A DNA stretch of 64,000 nucleotides. Source: DASVVT01 sp036386415. Its GTDB lineage: Bacteria > Acidobacteriota > Blastocatellia > Pyrinomonadales > Pyrinomonadaceae. Under the pieces are notes generated by a model, which had not been told where the DNA came from, ran no database searches, and was given only the letters and a program-made list of their open reading frames with translations. Positions 1-9,790 of this stretch are shown in pieces (the stretch's first letter is position 1; every line of letters begins with the position of its first letter). The stretch is from the NCBI GenBank assembly GCA_036386415.1, contig DASVVT010000064.1, forward strand, positions 62,001-126,000, written 5' to 3'. A program made the position numbers and the translations under genes.

Positions 1-1963
1 TGCCCTCCTGCTCGATCTCCTTCAAGCGTTGCTGAAGTGGCTGAAGCTCTGCGAAGCGCAGCGCTGCTTCGCGTTGATCCTTCAACTCGGCGTCGATGCC
101 GAATAGCTGGAATTTCAACTGCTGCAAGCGCTCGCGGCTGGCGTCTGGAAGCGCCGCCAGCTCGCGCTCCAAACGAGCGAGCGTGCCCTGACGTTCGGCG
201 AGCAGCTTGCGCTCGCTCTTCAACTGATGCTCGGCGCTTTCAAGGCGCGAAAGATGTTTTTCCGCCTCGCGCGCCTCACGCACTGCGACCGAAAGCTCGG
301 CGCGCTCCTTCTCCATCGCCTTCAGTTGCGCACGGTTGGTGGCGAACTGCCCTGTGAAATAGTCTTCGAGCGTCTGTCCTTCACCGATATTCAGACAGCG
401 CTCGGACAGGATCGGGCAGAGTCCGCCTTTGACTTCCCTTTGGAACTTCTCGTCGCGCGTAATCTCTGCGCGCAGGTGCGCGAGCCGCTCCGTCAGATCG
501 CTTTCGCGTGCGACGAGCTGCGCCGCCTCCGCCGCACGCTCGGAGAGTTTTTCGAGATCGGCAATCTCCTTTTCGTGACGCGCAACCTCGCGCTGAAGAC
601 GCAAAGCCTCGCGCTCGGCGTCTTTACGTTGATCCTGCAAATGTCCGGCGCTCGTCGCAGCCCTCTCCATCCGGCTCAGGGTCGTCTCCACATCAAGGCG
701 GTCGCTTTCCAGTTGCGCCACGCGTTCCTGCGCGCCGCTCCCGCGCTCTGCCTCGCGTATGCGCTCGCGCGTCTGCGTGTGCTGGGCGCGCAAGTGCTCA
801 AGCTCTACGTCCAACTGCGTGAGACGTTCGCGGGCGCTGATGGCCTGGGCGCGAAGATCACGCAGGCGCTCACGCTCGCGCTCCAACTCCTCCTGCTCGA
901 CTATCAACGGCTCAAGCGCTGCAATCGACTGAGCGGCACGAGCCGCGCGTTCGAGCGCCTCTTCGAGACGACGCACGTCGCCCGTGGCGGAGACGAGCAG
1001 GCGCGCGACCCTTTCGGCTTCGGTGCGGAGGGGATCGCGTGCGGCGCGCTTCGTCTCCAGCTCACGAAGAAGATCGAGCGCCGAGAGGTGCTCAAGATGA
1101 TCTGCACGGGCGCTCTGCTGGCGCTCAAGCGCAGCCCGCGCAGCATCGCGCTCGATGCCTAAATCGCTGGCGCGCCTCAAGGCCGCGTCGCGTTCGACCT
1201 CAAGACGATCTGCGACGAGGCGCGTCTCGCTCACATATCGCTCCGCTTGATCCATCAGCTCGACGACGCGTGCGCGCTCGTTTATCTCTTGCTGTAACTC
1301 GCCCATTGCCGCTTCAAGCTCACGGACGCGCGCCGCCGCCAACGTGTGCTCTGCGACCAGTTCGTCGTAGCGCGCGAGTTGGCCTTCGGCCCCTGCGATG
1401 CGCTCGCGCACTTCCGAGGTGCGCTCACGAATCAAACTCACAGTATCGCGAAGGCGCTCCGCCCCCTCGCGGTACTCTTCCACCTTCAGGAGTCGATCAA
1501 AGGAGGCTTTACGCGCGTTCGGCGCGAGCAGAAATTCGGCTGTGAATGAGCCCTGCGGGACACCTACGGCGGAGCGAAACAGCGCCTTCAAATCCGTGCC
1601 CGGCTCGATCCCCAGGTGCAGGCGCAGAAAGTCGGAGACATCTTTCTTCTTCTCCGCGATGCGCAGCCCGAGTCCCTGATCGTGCACGTGATAACCGGTT
1701 CCCGTGTCGCGGTAAACCGTGTACTGTCGTTCGTCCAGGTCGCTCTCGAAGGTGACGCGCACGGAGCCCTTTTTCGCGCCGCGACGCAAGAAATCATCTT
1801 TGCTGTATTCGAGGTGGTCGAAGAGCGTCCATGCGATGGCTTCGAGAATGGTGGTCTTGCCCGCGCCGTTTTCGCCGGTGATGGCGGTCGTGCCGCGCTC
1901 GAAAGTGAATTCCGAGTGGACGTAGGATTTGATGTTATCGAGCTCGACTCGTGTGACGTGCAT
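1..1963 (-). CDS. sbcC: SbcC/Rad50-like SMC-family ATPase, C-terminus cut by window edge
   Basis: The reverse strand is open from an ATG at 1963 to the left edge (about 654 residues; the C-terminal half-ATPase lies outside). Residues 30-38 read GENGAGKTT, a Walker A loop in the usual SbcC/Rad50 N-terminal setting (MHVTRVELDNIKSY start). A long, charged, heptad-like coiled coil follows. At 516-523 is CPILSERC, where the Rad50/SbcC zinc hook belongs, but with six residues between the cysteines instead of the usual two. SbcC works with the SbcD nuclease on DNA ends and hairpins; SbcD is not in the window. No clear Shine-Dalgarno precedes the ATG. The family is secure. Whether it is true SbcC or another Rad50-like protein is less so. 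Confidence 0.85.
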   Translation of the reverse strand, partial: MHVTRVELDNIKSYVHSEFTFERGTTAITGENGAGKTTILEAIAWTLFDHLEYSKDDFLRRGAKKGSVRVTFESDLDERQYTVYRDTGTGYHVHDQGLGLRIAEKKKDVSDFLRLHLGIEPGTDLKALFRSAVGVPQGSFTAEFLLAPNARKASFDRLLKVEEYREGAERLRDTVSLIRERTSEVRERIAGAEGQLARYDELVAEHTLAAARVRELEAAMGELQQEINERARVVELMDQAERYVSETRLVADRLEVERDAALRRASDLGIERDAARAALERQQSARADHLEHLSALDLLRELETKRAARDPLRTEAERVARLLVSATGDVRRLEEALERAARAAQSIAALEPLIVEQEELERERERLRDLRAQAISARERLTQLDVELEHLRAQHTQTRERIREAERGSGAQERVAQLESDRLDVETTLSRMERAATSAGHLQDQRKDAEREALRLQREVARHEKEIADLEKLSERAAEAAQLVARESDLTERLAHLRAEITRDEKFQREVKGGLCPILSERCLNIGEGQTLEDYFTGQFATNRAQLKAMEKERAELSVAVREAREAEKHLSRLESAEHQLKSERKLLAERQGTLARLERELAALPDASRERLQQLKFQLFGIDAELKDQREAALRFAELQPLQQRLKEIEQEG

Positions 1964-2072
1964 CAGCAAATTCTAGATTTTTGATCTGAAATCTCAAATC
2001 AGGACGGTGGACTGATTAGCGTATCACGTCAAGGCTCTGGCCGCATCTGAACACAGAGAGAATATTGAGGTG

Positions 2073-2167
2073 AGATTAAACGCAAAGGACGCAAAGGAGG
2101 AAGCCGCAAAGGACTTCTTCTTTGCGCCCTTTGCGAAGAACCTTCGCGCCCTCTGCGTTTAAATCTC
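2073..2167. repeat. R1 palindromic repeat, copy a
   Basis: Inverted repeat with arms starting GATTAAACGCAAAGGACGC and ending with its complement GCGTTTAAATC. The arms contain iterated CGCAAAGG units. It lies 13 bp past the stop of the TPR gene and upstream of the SbcC-like gene, so it could act as a terminator for the former. Confidence 0.85.
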
Positions 2168-2180
2168 CCCTCTTCTCGTC

Positions 2181-3833
2181 TCACAAATCTTCGACGCGAA
2201 GCTGCACGTCCGCTTTCTTCCAGGCGCTCTCGAACTCTCTTTGTACCATCTGGGCGTCCGCTTTCTTGCCCTGTGCCTTGAGGCTCTCCATCAGGCCGAA
2301 GAGCGAGCGACCGCTGCGCGGGTGCTTCGCTAAATCGTCTCGGAAAACTTTTTCGGCCTCCGCAGGGTTTCCGTCGAGCAAGAGCGCGCCGCCCAGGGAT
2401 TCTCTGACGGGGGCATCCCAACCGGGAGGCTCATCGTAATTCAGAGCGTCTTCGGCGGCCACCGCTGTGCGCAAAAGAGCGATGGCCGCTTTCTTATCCT
2501 TTCTGGCAAGCGCGATGCGTGCGCTCAAGACATTTCCCGCAATAGGCGCGAGGATGCTGCCCGCCTTGTTAAGGCCGAAAGGCGTTTCGGCGGAGATCGT
2601 TTTTATTGCCTCCGTGAAAATCTTTTGCTCGGCTTCGGCGCTCTCCAGCTTGCCGGTGGCGGCGTAGGCCATTGCGCGCGCGTAATGCCAGAGAGCGTTG
2701 GTGACAGTCATCGCTCGATCAGGCTCGGATGATTTCAGGATCTCATCCCACCTGCGAAAACGCACCAGAATCAGTGTCGGCGTCGGCATGAAACCTTCGA
2801 GCATCGGCATCGCTTTGATGTGCGGGGCGACGTTGCTCTCAAGCTGGCGGCCTGCCTTCAACGCCAGCGCGAATTGCCCGGCCATACCGTAGGCGTGCGC
2901 GAGGAAGTGCAGGTTGTGATTGTAGTACATCACCGGATAGACGCCCCGCGCGCCGCTCGCTGTGATGTACGCCTGATCTGCCTCAGCCGCCTCCTTGTTG
3001 CTCCGCGCAGCATTTTCGTAATCGCCCGTTCTGACGTAGATGTGCGCGGGCATGTGCACGAGATGTCCGGCTGCCGGAACCTGCGGCGCGAGCCTCGCGG
3101 CGTAAGCCAGCGCTCTTTCGGGATGCGTCGACGCCTCGATGGCGTGAATGTAGTAGTGAATCGCGCCGATGTGATCGGGGTTGCGCCGGAGCACAGATTC
3201 GAGCACAGAGACGATCTCCTCTGTGCCTTCCGCAGGCTTCCCGTCTTTAGTCCAGAGTTGCCAGGGGCGCAGGTTCATAGCGCTCTCTGCATAGAGCGTG
3301 GCCGCATCCAGATCGTCCGGGAAACGTTTGACGACCTCTCCCATCGCATTCTTGTAATCGACGGCGAGCCTCTTCAGATCGGCCTTCGGATCAATGGAGT
3401 ATCTTTTGACCAGCGCCTCTATGTAAGCGCGCTCGTTTTCGGGCGCTTTTTGTGAGAGAGTGAGAGCCTGCTGCGCGGCTTCAAAGGCAGCACGCTCGCG
3501 CGCCGGATCGACATCCAGATTGATATTCGGCCCGAGCGCCAGCGCGATTCCCCAGTAGGCCATCGCCAGTTGCGGGTCTAACTCTGCGGCGCGGCGGAAG
3601 GAGCGAATGGCCTCCTCATGATTGAAGGCATAAACCAGCGTCAAACCCTGATCGAAGAAACGCTGCGCCTCAGCGTTGGTCGTCGAGACGGGGTGATGAT
3701 GGCTGCCCAGCCCGGACATCAATGAAGCAGGTTTCTCATGGGAAGCCTGATGCGAATCTGCGGAATGATTCTGGGAGTGAAGGGTCGTAGCCGAAGCGAG
3801 TAAGAAGGCGAGGGTCAGCATGAAATATCTCAT
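2181..3833 (-). CDS. Secreted TPR-repeat protein
   Basis: 550 residues. The ATG at 3833 has a near-perfect ribosome site (AGGAGGTG, 5 nt upstream), which decides the start. A signal peptide covers about residues 1-20. A His-rich stretch is followed by tetratricopeptide repeats such as AEAQRFFDQGLTLVYAFNHEEA and EEAIRSFRRAAELDP, and further TPR-like helices near the C-terminus. No catalytic motif is seen. Similar secreted TPR proteins are common in Acidobacteriota; they are scaffolds of unknown partner. It sits directly downstream of the lepA-tail/TA array, and I infer it was the original neighbour of lepA before the TA modules arrived. Confidence 0.85.
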   Translation of the reverse strand: MRYFMLTLAFLLASATTLHSQNHSADSHQASHEKPASLMSGLGSHHHPVSTTNAEAQRFFDQGLTLVYAFNHEEAIRSFRRAAELDPQLAMAYWGIALALGPNINLDVDPARERAAFEAAQQALTLSQKAPENERAYIEALVKRYSIDPKADLKRLAVDYKNAMGEVVKRFPDDLDAATLYAESAMNLRPWQLWTKDGKPAEGTEEIVSVLESVLRRNPDHIGAIHYYIHAIEASTHPERALAYAARLAPQVPAAGHLVHMPAHIYVRTGDYENAARSNKEAAEADQAYITASGARGVYPVMYYNHNLHFLAHAYGMAGQFALALKAGRQLESNVAPHIKAMPMLEGFMPTPTLILVRFRRWDEILKSSEPDRAMTVTNALWHYARAMAYAATGKLESAEAEQKIFTEAIKTISAETPFGLNKAGSILAPIAGNVLSARIALARKDKKAAIALLRTAVAAEDALNYDEPPGWDAPVRESLGGALLLDGNPAEAEKVFRDDLAKHPRSGRSLFGLMESLKAQGKKADAQMVQREFESAWKKADVQLRVEDL

Positions 3834-3859
3834 CTCAGCACCTCCTGGGGTTTATTTAT

Positions 3860-3924
3860 TCGTTCACTTTAAGCACGGCGAGGAAAGCCTCCTGCGGAAT
3901 CCCGACGCGGCTCACCTTCTTCAT
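3860..3924 (-). repeat. lepA 3'-end copy 3 (distal end of TA array)
   Basis: On the minus strand this encodes MKKVSRVGIPQEAFLAVLKV-NE then TAA, a version of the last 22 LepA residues with Gly-to-Ser and Glu-to-Gly changes. It is identical over 65 bp to copy 2. Its ATG overlaps the brnA stop codon (ATGA). See the array entry at 3860-5831. Confidence 0.9.
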
Positions 3925-4205
3925 TTGGCCGTTAATTCGCGCTTCAGTTCGGCGAGTGCAGCTTCTTCTAAATCAATTCTTTCTTTAATGACACGAGTAA
4001 TCCAGTCTTGCAAGTTAGCCTCACGGTGCAGGCGAGCCAGAAAGGCGGCTCGCGAAGCCAGTTCAGGCGAGAGAGAGATAGCCGTCCTGGATCGGCGCAC
4101 GCGCACGGGTCTGTTCCAGGACACGTCATCATCAGCTTGCGCAATTACAATCTCATCTATTTCCTGCTCGCTCAGTGGCTTGCTCTTTCTTGTCATACCG
4201 GCCAT
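3921..4205 (-). CDS. brnA: BrnA-type antitoxin
   Basis: 94 residues, overlapping the end of brnT by 13 nt, as in typical brnTA operons. The N-terminus (PLSEQEIDEIVIAQADDD) and the basic strand RRSRTAISLSPELASRAAFL followed by two helices fit the BrnA/CopG-like ribbon-helix-helix antitoxin that binds BrnT and the operon promoter. The stop TGA overlaps the ATG of lepA-tail copy 3. The family is recognised by pattern and by partnership; it could equally be described as a generic RHH antitoxin. Confidence 0.75.
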   Translation of the reverse strand: MAGMTRKSKPLSEQEIDEIVIAQADDDVSWNRPVRVRRSRTAISLSPELASRAAFLARLHREANLQDWITRVIKERIDLEEAALAELKRELTAK

Positions 4206-4444
4206 CCCGTAATGAGCCTGATAATGTTGCCAGGTTTCAATTGAAAGATAATCTTCAAGCGGCGTCCGCCAGTAGTGTGCCCGATCATTTGATAGCGGTC
4301 TCGATAAGACTTGTTACGTCGCACTTCAAACTCTGAGAAGAAACATTCAACAGCTTCCTCGAAAGTTACCTGATGGGCGGCCAGTTTGTCGCGCTCGAAA
4401 TCATACTCAAAATCAGATGGGATGAACTCATGCCATTTGACCAT
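4193..4444 (-). CDS. brnT: BrnT-type ribonuclease toxin
   Basis: About 83 residues. The core FEYDFERDKLAAHQVTFEEA, then the RYQMIGHTTGGRRLKIIF strand, matches BrnT (RelE-like fold, type II toxin that cuts RNA). The open frame extends to a GTG at 4447, but the ATG at 4444 is preferred. Its A is the last base of the TGA stop of lepA-tail copy 2 (TGATG), and no Shine-Dalgarno precedes it, which suggests translational coupling to the tail ORF. The partner brnA follows with an overlap. Confidence 0.8.
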   Translation of the reverse strand: MVKWHEFIPSDFEYDFERDKLAAHQVTFEEAVECFFSEFEVRRNKSYRDRYQMIGHTTGGRRLKIIFQLKPGNIIRLITGWPV

Positions 4445-4512
4445 CACTCGTTCACTTTAAGCACGGCGAGGAAAGCCTCCTGCGGAATCCCGACGCGGCT
4501 CACCTTCTTCAT
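4443..4512 (-). repeat. lepA 3'-end copy 2
   Basis: 70 bp directly repeating the last codons and stop of lepA, with 8 differences from lepA over 70 bp. Two change the protein (G to S and E to G in the KKVGRVEIP segment). Its ATG follows the hicA TGA with no gap, and its TGA overlaps the brnT ATG. Confidence 0.9.
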
Positions 4513-4734
4513 TCAGAATAGCTTTAAGAATTCATCAACGGTCATACCCGCATTGCGTATTAGGGCGCGAAGTGTTCCGACAGACAACTCTTTATGTTGA
4601 GGAATTGAGAGATTAACACGAACACCGGGTTTAATCATGACGAGATGACTGCCAACCTGGCCTGCTGGCTGCCATCCGGCTTTCTGAAAAGCTTTGACTG
4701 CCTCCTTACCAGAGATGTTATTCAGCCTGCCCAT
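4513..4734 (-). CDS. hicA: HicA-type mRNA interferase toxin
   Basis: 73 residues. It shows the HicA dsRBD-like pattern: ISGKEAVKAFQKAGW, then GSHLVMIKPG containing the catalytic-type GSH, then NLSIPQHKELSVGTLRALIRNAGMTVDEF. HicA degrades mRNA and is neutralised by HicB. Here hicB lies upstream of hicA, the reverse of the commonest order. The stop codon directly abuts the ATG of lepA-tail copy 2. Confidence 0.9.
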   Translation of the reverse strand: MGRLNNISGKEAVKAFQKAGWQPAGQVGSHLVMIKPGVRVNLSIPQHKELSVGTLRALIRNAGMTVDEFLKLF

Positions 4735-4767
4735 GTCATGAGTATACTGCTGTTACCAATAACATAG

Positions 4768-4791
4768 CGTGAGGAACGTCGTGAGGAACGT
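4768..4791. repeat. 12-bp tandem direct repeat in the hicB-hicA gap
   Basis: CGTGAGGAACGT occurs twice in tandem between the hicB stop (4810) and the hicA start (4734). It may be a regulatory site for HicB or simply a slippage duplication. I have no evidence to choose between these. Confidence 0.6.
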
Positions 4792-4809
4792 CGCGCGACA
4801 CTTAAACGA

Positions 4810-5025
4810 TTATACAGCTACTACTATGGGCTGCTTTCCTGTTTGCTGAGGCAACTCAGATACTGCCTTCTGATCTTCAGCCCACAGCCAGGCAGTGATG
4901 GCTTCCTTGATATTTTCCAGAGCTTCCTTTTCGTCTTTGCCTTGAGAGACGCAGCCCGGCAGAGCTGGACACTCGGCAACGATCCAACCATCTTCAGCTT
5001 CTTCAAGTGTGACGTGGAAAAGCAT
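4810..5025 (-). CDS. hicB: HicB-type antitoxin
   Basis: 71 residues. The core EEAEDGWIVAECPALPGCVSQG, followed by a helix DEKEALENIKEAI, is the classic partial-RNase-H fold of HicB. There is no obvious C-terminal DNA-binding domain, so this is a short HicB. The start is supported by AGGAGAAATAG just before the ATG. It is partnered with hicA 75 bp downstream and lies after lepA-tail copy 1. Confidence 0.9.
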   Translation of the reverse strand: MLFHVTLEEAEDGWIVAECPALPGCVSQGKDEKEALENIKEAITAWLWAEDQKAVSELPQQTGKQPIVVAV

Positions 5026-5077
5026 CTATTTCTCCTGTTGTGCCAAGAAGAGTCAGTTTAGCTCTACGCTTTATTTT

Positions 5078-5161
5078 ATCACTCATTTACTTTCAGCACG
5101 GCGAGGAAGGCTTCCTGCGGAATCTCGACGCGTCCCACCTTCTTCATGCGGCGCTTGCCCT
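5078..5161 (-). repeat. lepA 3'-end copy 1 (longest)
   Basis: 84 bp encoding GKRRMKKVGRVEIPQEAFLA-VLKVNE-stop, identical in protein sequence to the real LepA end but with 9 nucleotide differences, all silent. The first base of the repeat in transcription order lies in the TAG stop of the DUF5615 gene. Silent-only divergence implies the sequence evolved as part of a functional lepA elsewhere before arriving here. Confidence 0.9.
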
Positions 5162-5480
5162 ATGAAGGCGGCAGAATCTCTATATAGTCTCCTGCTTTAA
5201 TCGTTGCCAGCGCCTCGTCCAGTGCGGGAATTACTGCTTCAACCAACGGCACTCGATTGCTTGGTAGCAGAACGAATGCGAGCTTCAGTTGGCTGAGGTT
5301 TTGCTGATAGCGTAGATTCTTGTCGGTCGTAATGAAGACATCAAACTGAGCCTCTACCAATCTCAGCAATTCGCCATTTTTAATGCCCGCCCAGCCCATC
5401 TCCTGTACGGTGTTAATATCAAGTTCTGGCAAGGATTTCTTGACCACGCGGGGCGTGCACTCATCGAGCAGTATCTTCAT
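5160..5480 (-). CDS. DUF5615 PIN-like toxin
   Basis: 106 residues starting MKILLDECTPRVVKKSLPEL, with further acidic positions in TTDKNL. This is the pattern of the DUF5615/Mut7-C-like PIN-related proteins that pair with DUF433. These are thought to be RNase toxins of VapBC-like modules. It overlaps the upstream DUF433 gene by 20 nt. The stop TAG runs into lepA-tail copy 1. Confidence 0.8.
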   Translation of the reverse strand: MKILLDECTPRVVKKSLPELDINTVQEMGWAGIKNGELLRLVEAQFDVFITTDKNLRYQQNLSQLKLAFVLLPSNRVPLVEAVIPALDEALATIKAGDYIEILPPS

Positions 5481-5721
5481 GCGTCGCGGCCCCCAAGCGC
5501 ATCAGAGTGTCTTTGGAAAACTCTAAGACCTGAAGCGCCTGTTCGCGTGTGACGGTCGGGAAGTTGTCAAGAAATTCATCAAGCGTCAGACCAGCCGACA
5601 GATTATCGAGCAACGCCGCTACTGGCACTCGCGTTCCACGAAAGACCGTTGCGCCGCTTAAGATTTCGGGGTCGCTGGTAATGGGCAAACGTACAATTTG
5701 TTCTTCTTCGAGCGTTAGCAT
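5461..5721 (-). CDS. DUF433 antitoxin
   Basis: About 86 residues from the ATG at 5721, chosen because GGAGG lies 8-10 nt upstream (an alternative TTG at 5745 has no site). The pattern ITSDPEILSGATVFRGTRVPV, then DEFLDNFPTVTREQALQVLEF, is characteristic of DUF433 winged-helix antitoxins. It pairs with the overlapping DUF5615 gene. It begins 28 bp after the lepA stop. Confidence 0.85.
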   Translation of the reverse strand: MLTLEEEQIVRLPITSDPEILSGATVFRGTRVPVAALLDNLSAGLTLDEFLDNFPTVTREQALQVLEFSKDTLMRLGAATHEDTAR

Positions 5722-5748
5722 TCTGTTGATCCTCCGCTCTTCCAAGTA

Positions 5749-7546
<1,798 letters not shown>

Positions 7547-7548
<2 letters not shown>

Positions 7549-7710
7549 TTTGTAAGTAGACAGTAGACAGTAGTCAGAAGTCAGTAGAAAAGAAAAACGG
7601 TTGATGTGTGTTCGTATTGAGCCTTTCAATTTTAGTAGAGAGTAAAGCGTGACGCTCCGGCTTTTCTTTCTACTGGCTACTGACTACTGTCTACTGTCTA
7701 CTTACAAAAT
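7547..7710. repeat. R2 inverted-repeat element, copy 1
   Basis: The left arm starts ATTTTGTAAGTAGACAGTAG and the right arm ends with its complement (CTACTTACAAAAT), with about 65 bp between. The left arm begins inside the lepA start codon, so the element supplies the immediate 5' region of lepA. It looks like a MITE or REP-type element. No target-site duplication was identified. Confidence 0.85.
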
Positions 7711-7744
7711 AACAAAACGGGCGCGAAACCGCACGCGCGCCCGT
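7711..7744 (-). terminator. Intrinsic terminator of the 7785-8369 gene
   Basis: Read on the minus strand: stem ACGGGCGCG, loop, CGCGCCCGT (7744-7717), then TTTGTTATTTTG. GC-rich hairpin plus T-rich tail just downstream of the stop at 7785. A diverged copy follows the next gene upstream (8462-8500). Confidence 0.8.
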
Positions 7745-7784
7745 CTCTTCGGATGGCATCTTTGAGTTAGCTTTGGCTTGCCGG

Positions 7785-8369
7785 TTAATTCGCCTGCTTT
7801 TCAGATTTCGCTGGCGGCGTGGTGGCCTCGACTTTCACGCTGCGGCGGATGGTCTCCCAATCGACAGCCGCAGCCTTCAATTCCGTGTCGCTGCCGATGA
7901 ACGTCAGGGCGACGACGCGCCCTCCGAGCAGCAAAGAGTAGACCTCTGCGCTGCCGGGCACGCCGTCGAGCACGGCGCGCAGGCGCACGCCTTCGGCCTG
8001 TGCCCCGCCCACCGCAATCGTGGCCGTCGAACGCTCGGATCGAGTGCCCAGACGCTCGAACTCTTTCTCCATGGCATCTATCAACGGCTCTGTAATGGCG
8101 CGACGCGCGGCGGCCTGTTGATCGGGCGTGGTGATCGTCTCACGTTGGACGATGAACATGATTTGCGCTCCGCTCGACCCGCGCAGGAGGATCAGATGTT
8201 GTGCCTTTTCCTGGCTCCTATCCTCCAGCGTCCAGATGACGGGATAATCGAACGCCAGCCCTTCCTTGGCAAAGCGTTTCATCTCAGCCTTCTGCGATTG
8301 CGCGCGGACGGACAGGGAGAAGAGTAGAAAGAGTGTCAGAGAGTAAACGATGGCGTGCGATCTTTTCAT
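7785..8369 (-). CDS. Secreted protein of unknown function (PsbP/DUF1795-like pattern)
   Basis: 194 residues. Signal peptide at about 1-23 (hydrophobic run ending SVRAQ). The mature part contains FAKEGLAFDYPVIWTLEDR, then a beta-rich domain and a C-terminal helix VDWETIRRSV, resembling the PsbP-like fold of small secreted proteins. No catalytic residues are evident. It follows the 370-residue secreted protein on the same strand and ends at an intrinsic terminator. The family assignment is only suggestive. Confidence 0.7.
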   Translation of the reverse strand: MKRSHAIVYSLTLFLLFSLSVRAQSQKAEMKRFAKEGLAFDYPVIWTLEDRSQEKAQHLILLRGSSGAQIMFIVQRETITTPDQQAAARRAITEPLIDAMEKEFERLGTRSERSTATIAVGGAQAEGVRLRAVLDGVPGSAEVYSLLLGGRVVALTFIGSDTELKAAAVDWETIRRSVKVEATTPPAKSEKQAN

Positions 8370-8461
8370 GAGCTGTTCCTATCAGTCTTTTCAGACCAGA
8401 GCCGGGGGACGCGTAGAAGGGGCAAACTCAGTCGCTTGGTAGTCAATCGCCCGGCGGCTAA

Positions 8462-8500
8462 CATAACAGAACGGGCGCGAAACCGCACGCACGCGCCTCC
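8462..8500 (-). terminator. Probable terminator of the 8526-9638 gene
   Basis: Minus strand GGCGCG, loop, CGCGCC (8497-8474), then GTTCTGTTATG. It shares the loop sequence GTGCGGTTT and flanks with the terminator at 7711-7744, so one is probably a copy of the other. Confidence 0.6.
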
Positions 8501-8525
8501 TTCAAGCCCTCTTTTTCGCTGAAAG

Positions 8526-9638
8526 TTAATGCACCTTGCGGCGAGGTCTGCGCCTCGTGCGCGGTCGCTTGATGACAGGTATATCCAGTTTGGGCGGGGG
8601 CTGTGGCTGCATCTCTCGAATAAAGGTGGCGATAGTCTCGATAGGGACGCGCGTGGTGACTTGAACCTCATTGTTCTGCATCTTTATTTGCAGGTTGTTG
8701 AAGATGCTTTTCGCACGCGCATCTTTAACCATCTTGCCGAGATGATCCATGAGGGAGATGATGATGTCTCTGAGCGGTATGGTCTGCTTCGGGCGTCCTG
8801 TGCGCGCGAACATGAGAAACTGAAAGTCTGCTTCCAGCATCTCGATAGCAGCGTACAGATGCGTGATGGAACTGAGCGCCTGAATGATCTCGTCTTCGCT
8901 CTGCATGCCGGTCGAGATGACGTCTGCGTCCTTCGGCTTGAGGTCGATTAAAGCGAGGCTGACGAGAGCGCCTGGATTTCGCGTCGCCAGCGCGACGAGA
9001 GCCGGATTGATCCCGCCATGTCCCTCTCTGGCCTCTATCGTACGCTGCACGGTGGCAAGGCTTCCGACGGCGATGGTGTTCGTGTTGAGCGCCGCGAGCG
9101 AAATCTCATTCGGAGCGATCAGCGTGGCCGTTGAGGGCGCGTCGAGCAGTTGACTCAAATCGAAGACGTAAATCTTACTGTCCCTGTAAAGCTCCTCACG
9201 CGCCTTGGCCGGAGCGAAACGCTGTAGAGCGCCGATCACTTTGGCTGAAGCGAAGCTCCCATGCGCGATGATTGCGACCTCGGGCATCATCCTGGCAGAG
9301 ATATTTTTCGGCATCCGCATGCCAAGCGCGATGCTGTCTATCTGGCGAAGATCGACTTCCGACACCAGCTTCATCGCATCAAAAAATGAGCCCATCTCCG
9401 TGACTTTACCTGCGGGCATGACGCGCGGCAGCACCTCCGTCAGAATATGGCGGAGGTTGACGACCATGACAGCATCCGAGGTCGGCAAGGCATTAAGAGC
9501 GTCCATCGACGGCGCGGCGGCAGGAGTGGGAGTCGGAGTCGGATTTTGAGGCGGAGTCGATTGAGCGAAAACGGGGCTGCCCACAGCCCAGACCCAAAGA
9601 CAGAGCGCACAAAGAGCGGTGAGATAATGTTTCTTCAT
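8526..9638 (-). CDS. Secreted protein of unknown function
   Basis: 370 residues. Signal peptide at about 1-25 (ends SPVFAQ), then a Pro/Thr linker (PTPTPTPAAAP), then a domain starting MDALNALPTSDAVMVVNLRHIL that resembles large secreted hypothetical proteins of Acidobacteriota. The C-terminus is strongly basic (RPRTRRRPRRKVH). No enzyme motif was recognised. It lies between repeat R2 copy 2 and a terminator, so it is probably transcribed on its own. Confidence 0.7.
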   Translation of the reverse strand: MKKHYLTALCALCLWVWAVGSPVFAQSTPPQNPTPTPTPAAAPSMDALNALPTSDAVMVVNLRHILTEVLPRVMPAGKVTEMGSFFDAMKLVSEVDLRQIDSIALGMRMPKNISARMMPEVAIIAHGSFASAKVIGALQRFAPAKAREELYRDSKIYVFDLSQLLDAPSTATLIAPNEISLAALNTNTIAVGSLATVQRTIEAREGHGGINPALVALATRNPGALVSLALIDLKPKDADVISTGMQSEDEIIQALSSITHLYAAIEMLEADFQFLMFARTGRPKQTIPLRDIIISLMDHLGKMVKDARAKSIFNNLQIKMQNNEVQVTTRVPIETIATFIREMQPQPPPKLDIPVIKRPRTRRRPRRKVH

Positions 9639-9650
9639 CTTATTTTAGAA

Positions 9651-9790
9651 GTAGACAGTAGACAGTAGTCAGTAGCCAGTAGAAGAACCAGGGCGCGTCA
9701 CGTTCCGTTGTCTCCTTCGATTGAGAAGAGCCGTATCAATCGCATTAACCGATTTTCTGTTCTACTGGCTACTGACTACTGTCTACTGTC
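9651..9790. repeat. R2 inverted-repeat element, copy 2
   Basis: Arms GTAGACAGTAGACAGTAGTC (9651-9688) and the complement (9759-9790) around a 70-bp centre. The right end overlaps the stop codon of the 9789-10424 gene. Same family as the element at 7547-7710. Confidence 0.85.

Noticed and set aside
227..1162. A 311-residue plus-strand open frame
   Set aside because: It is the antisense of the SbcC-like coiled coil. The minus frame has the Walker A and hook motifs; the plus frame has none.
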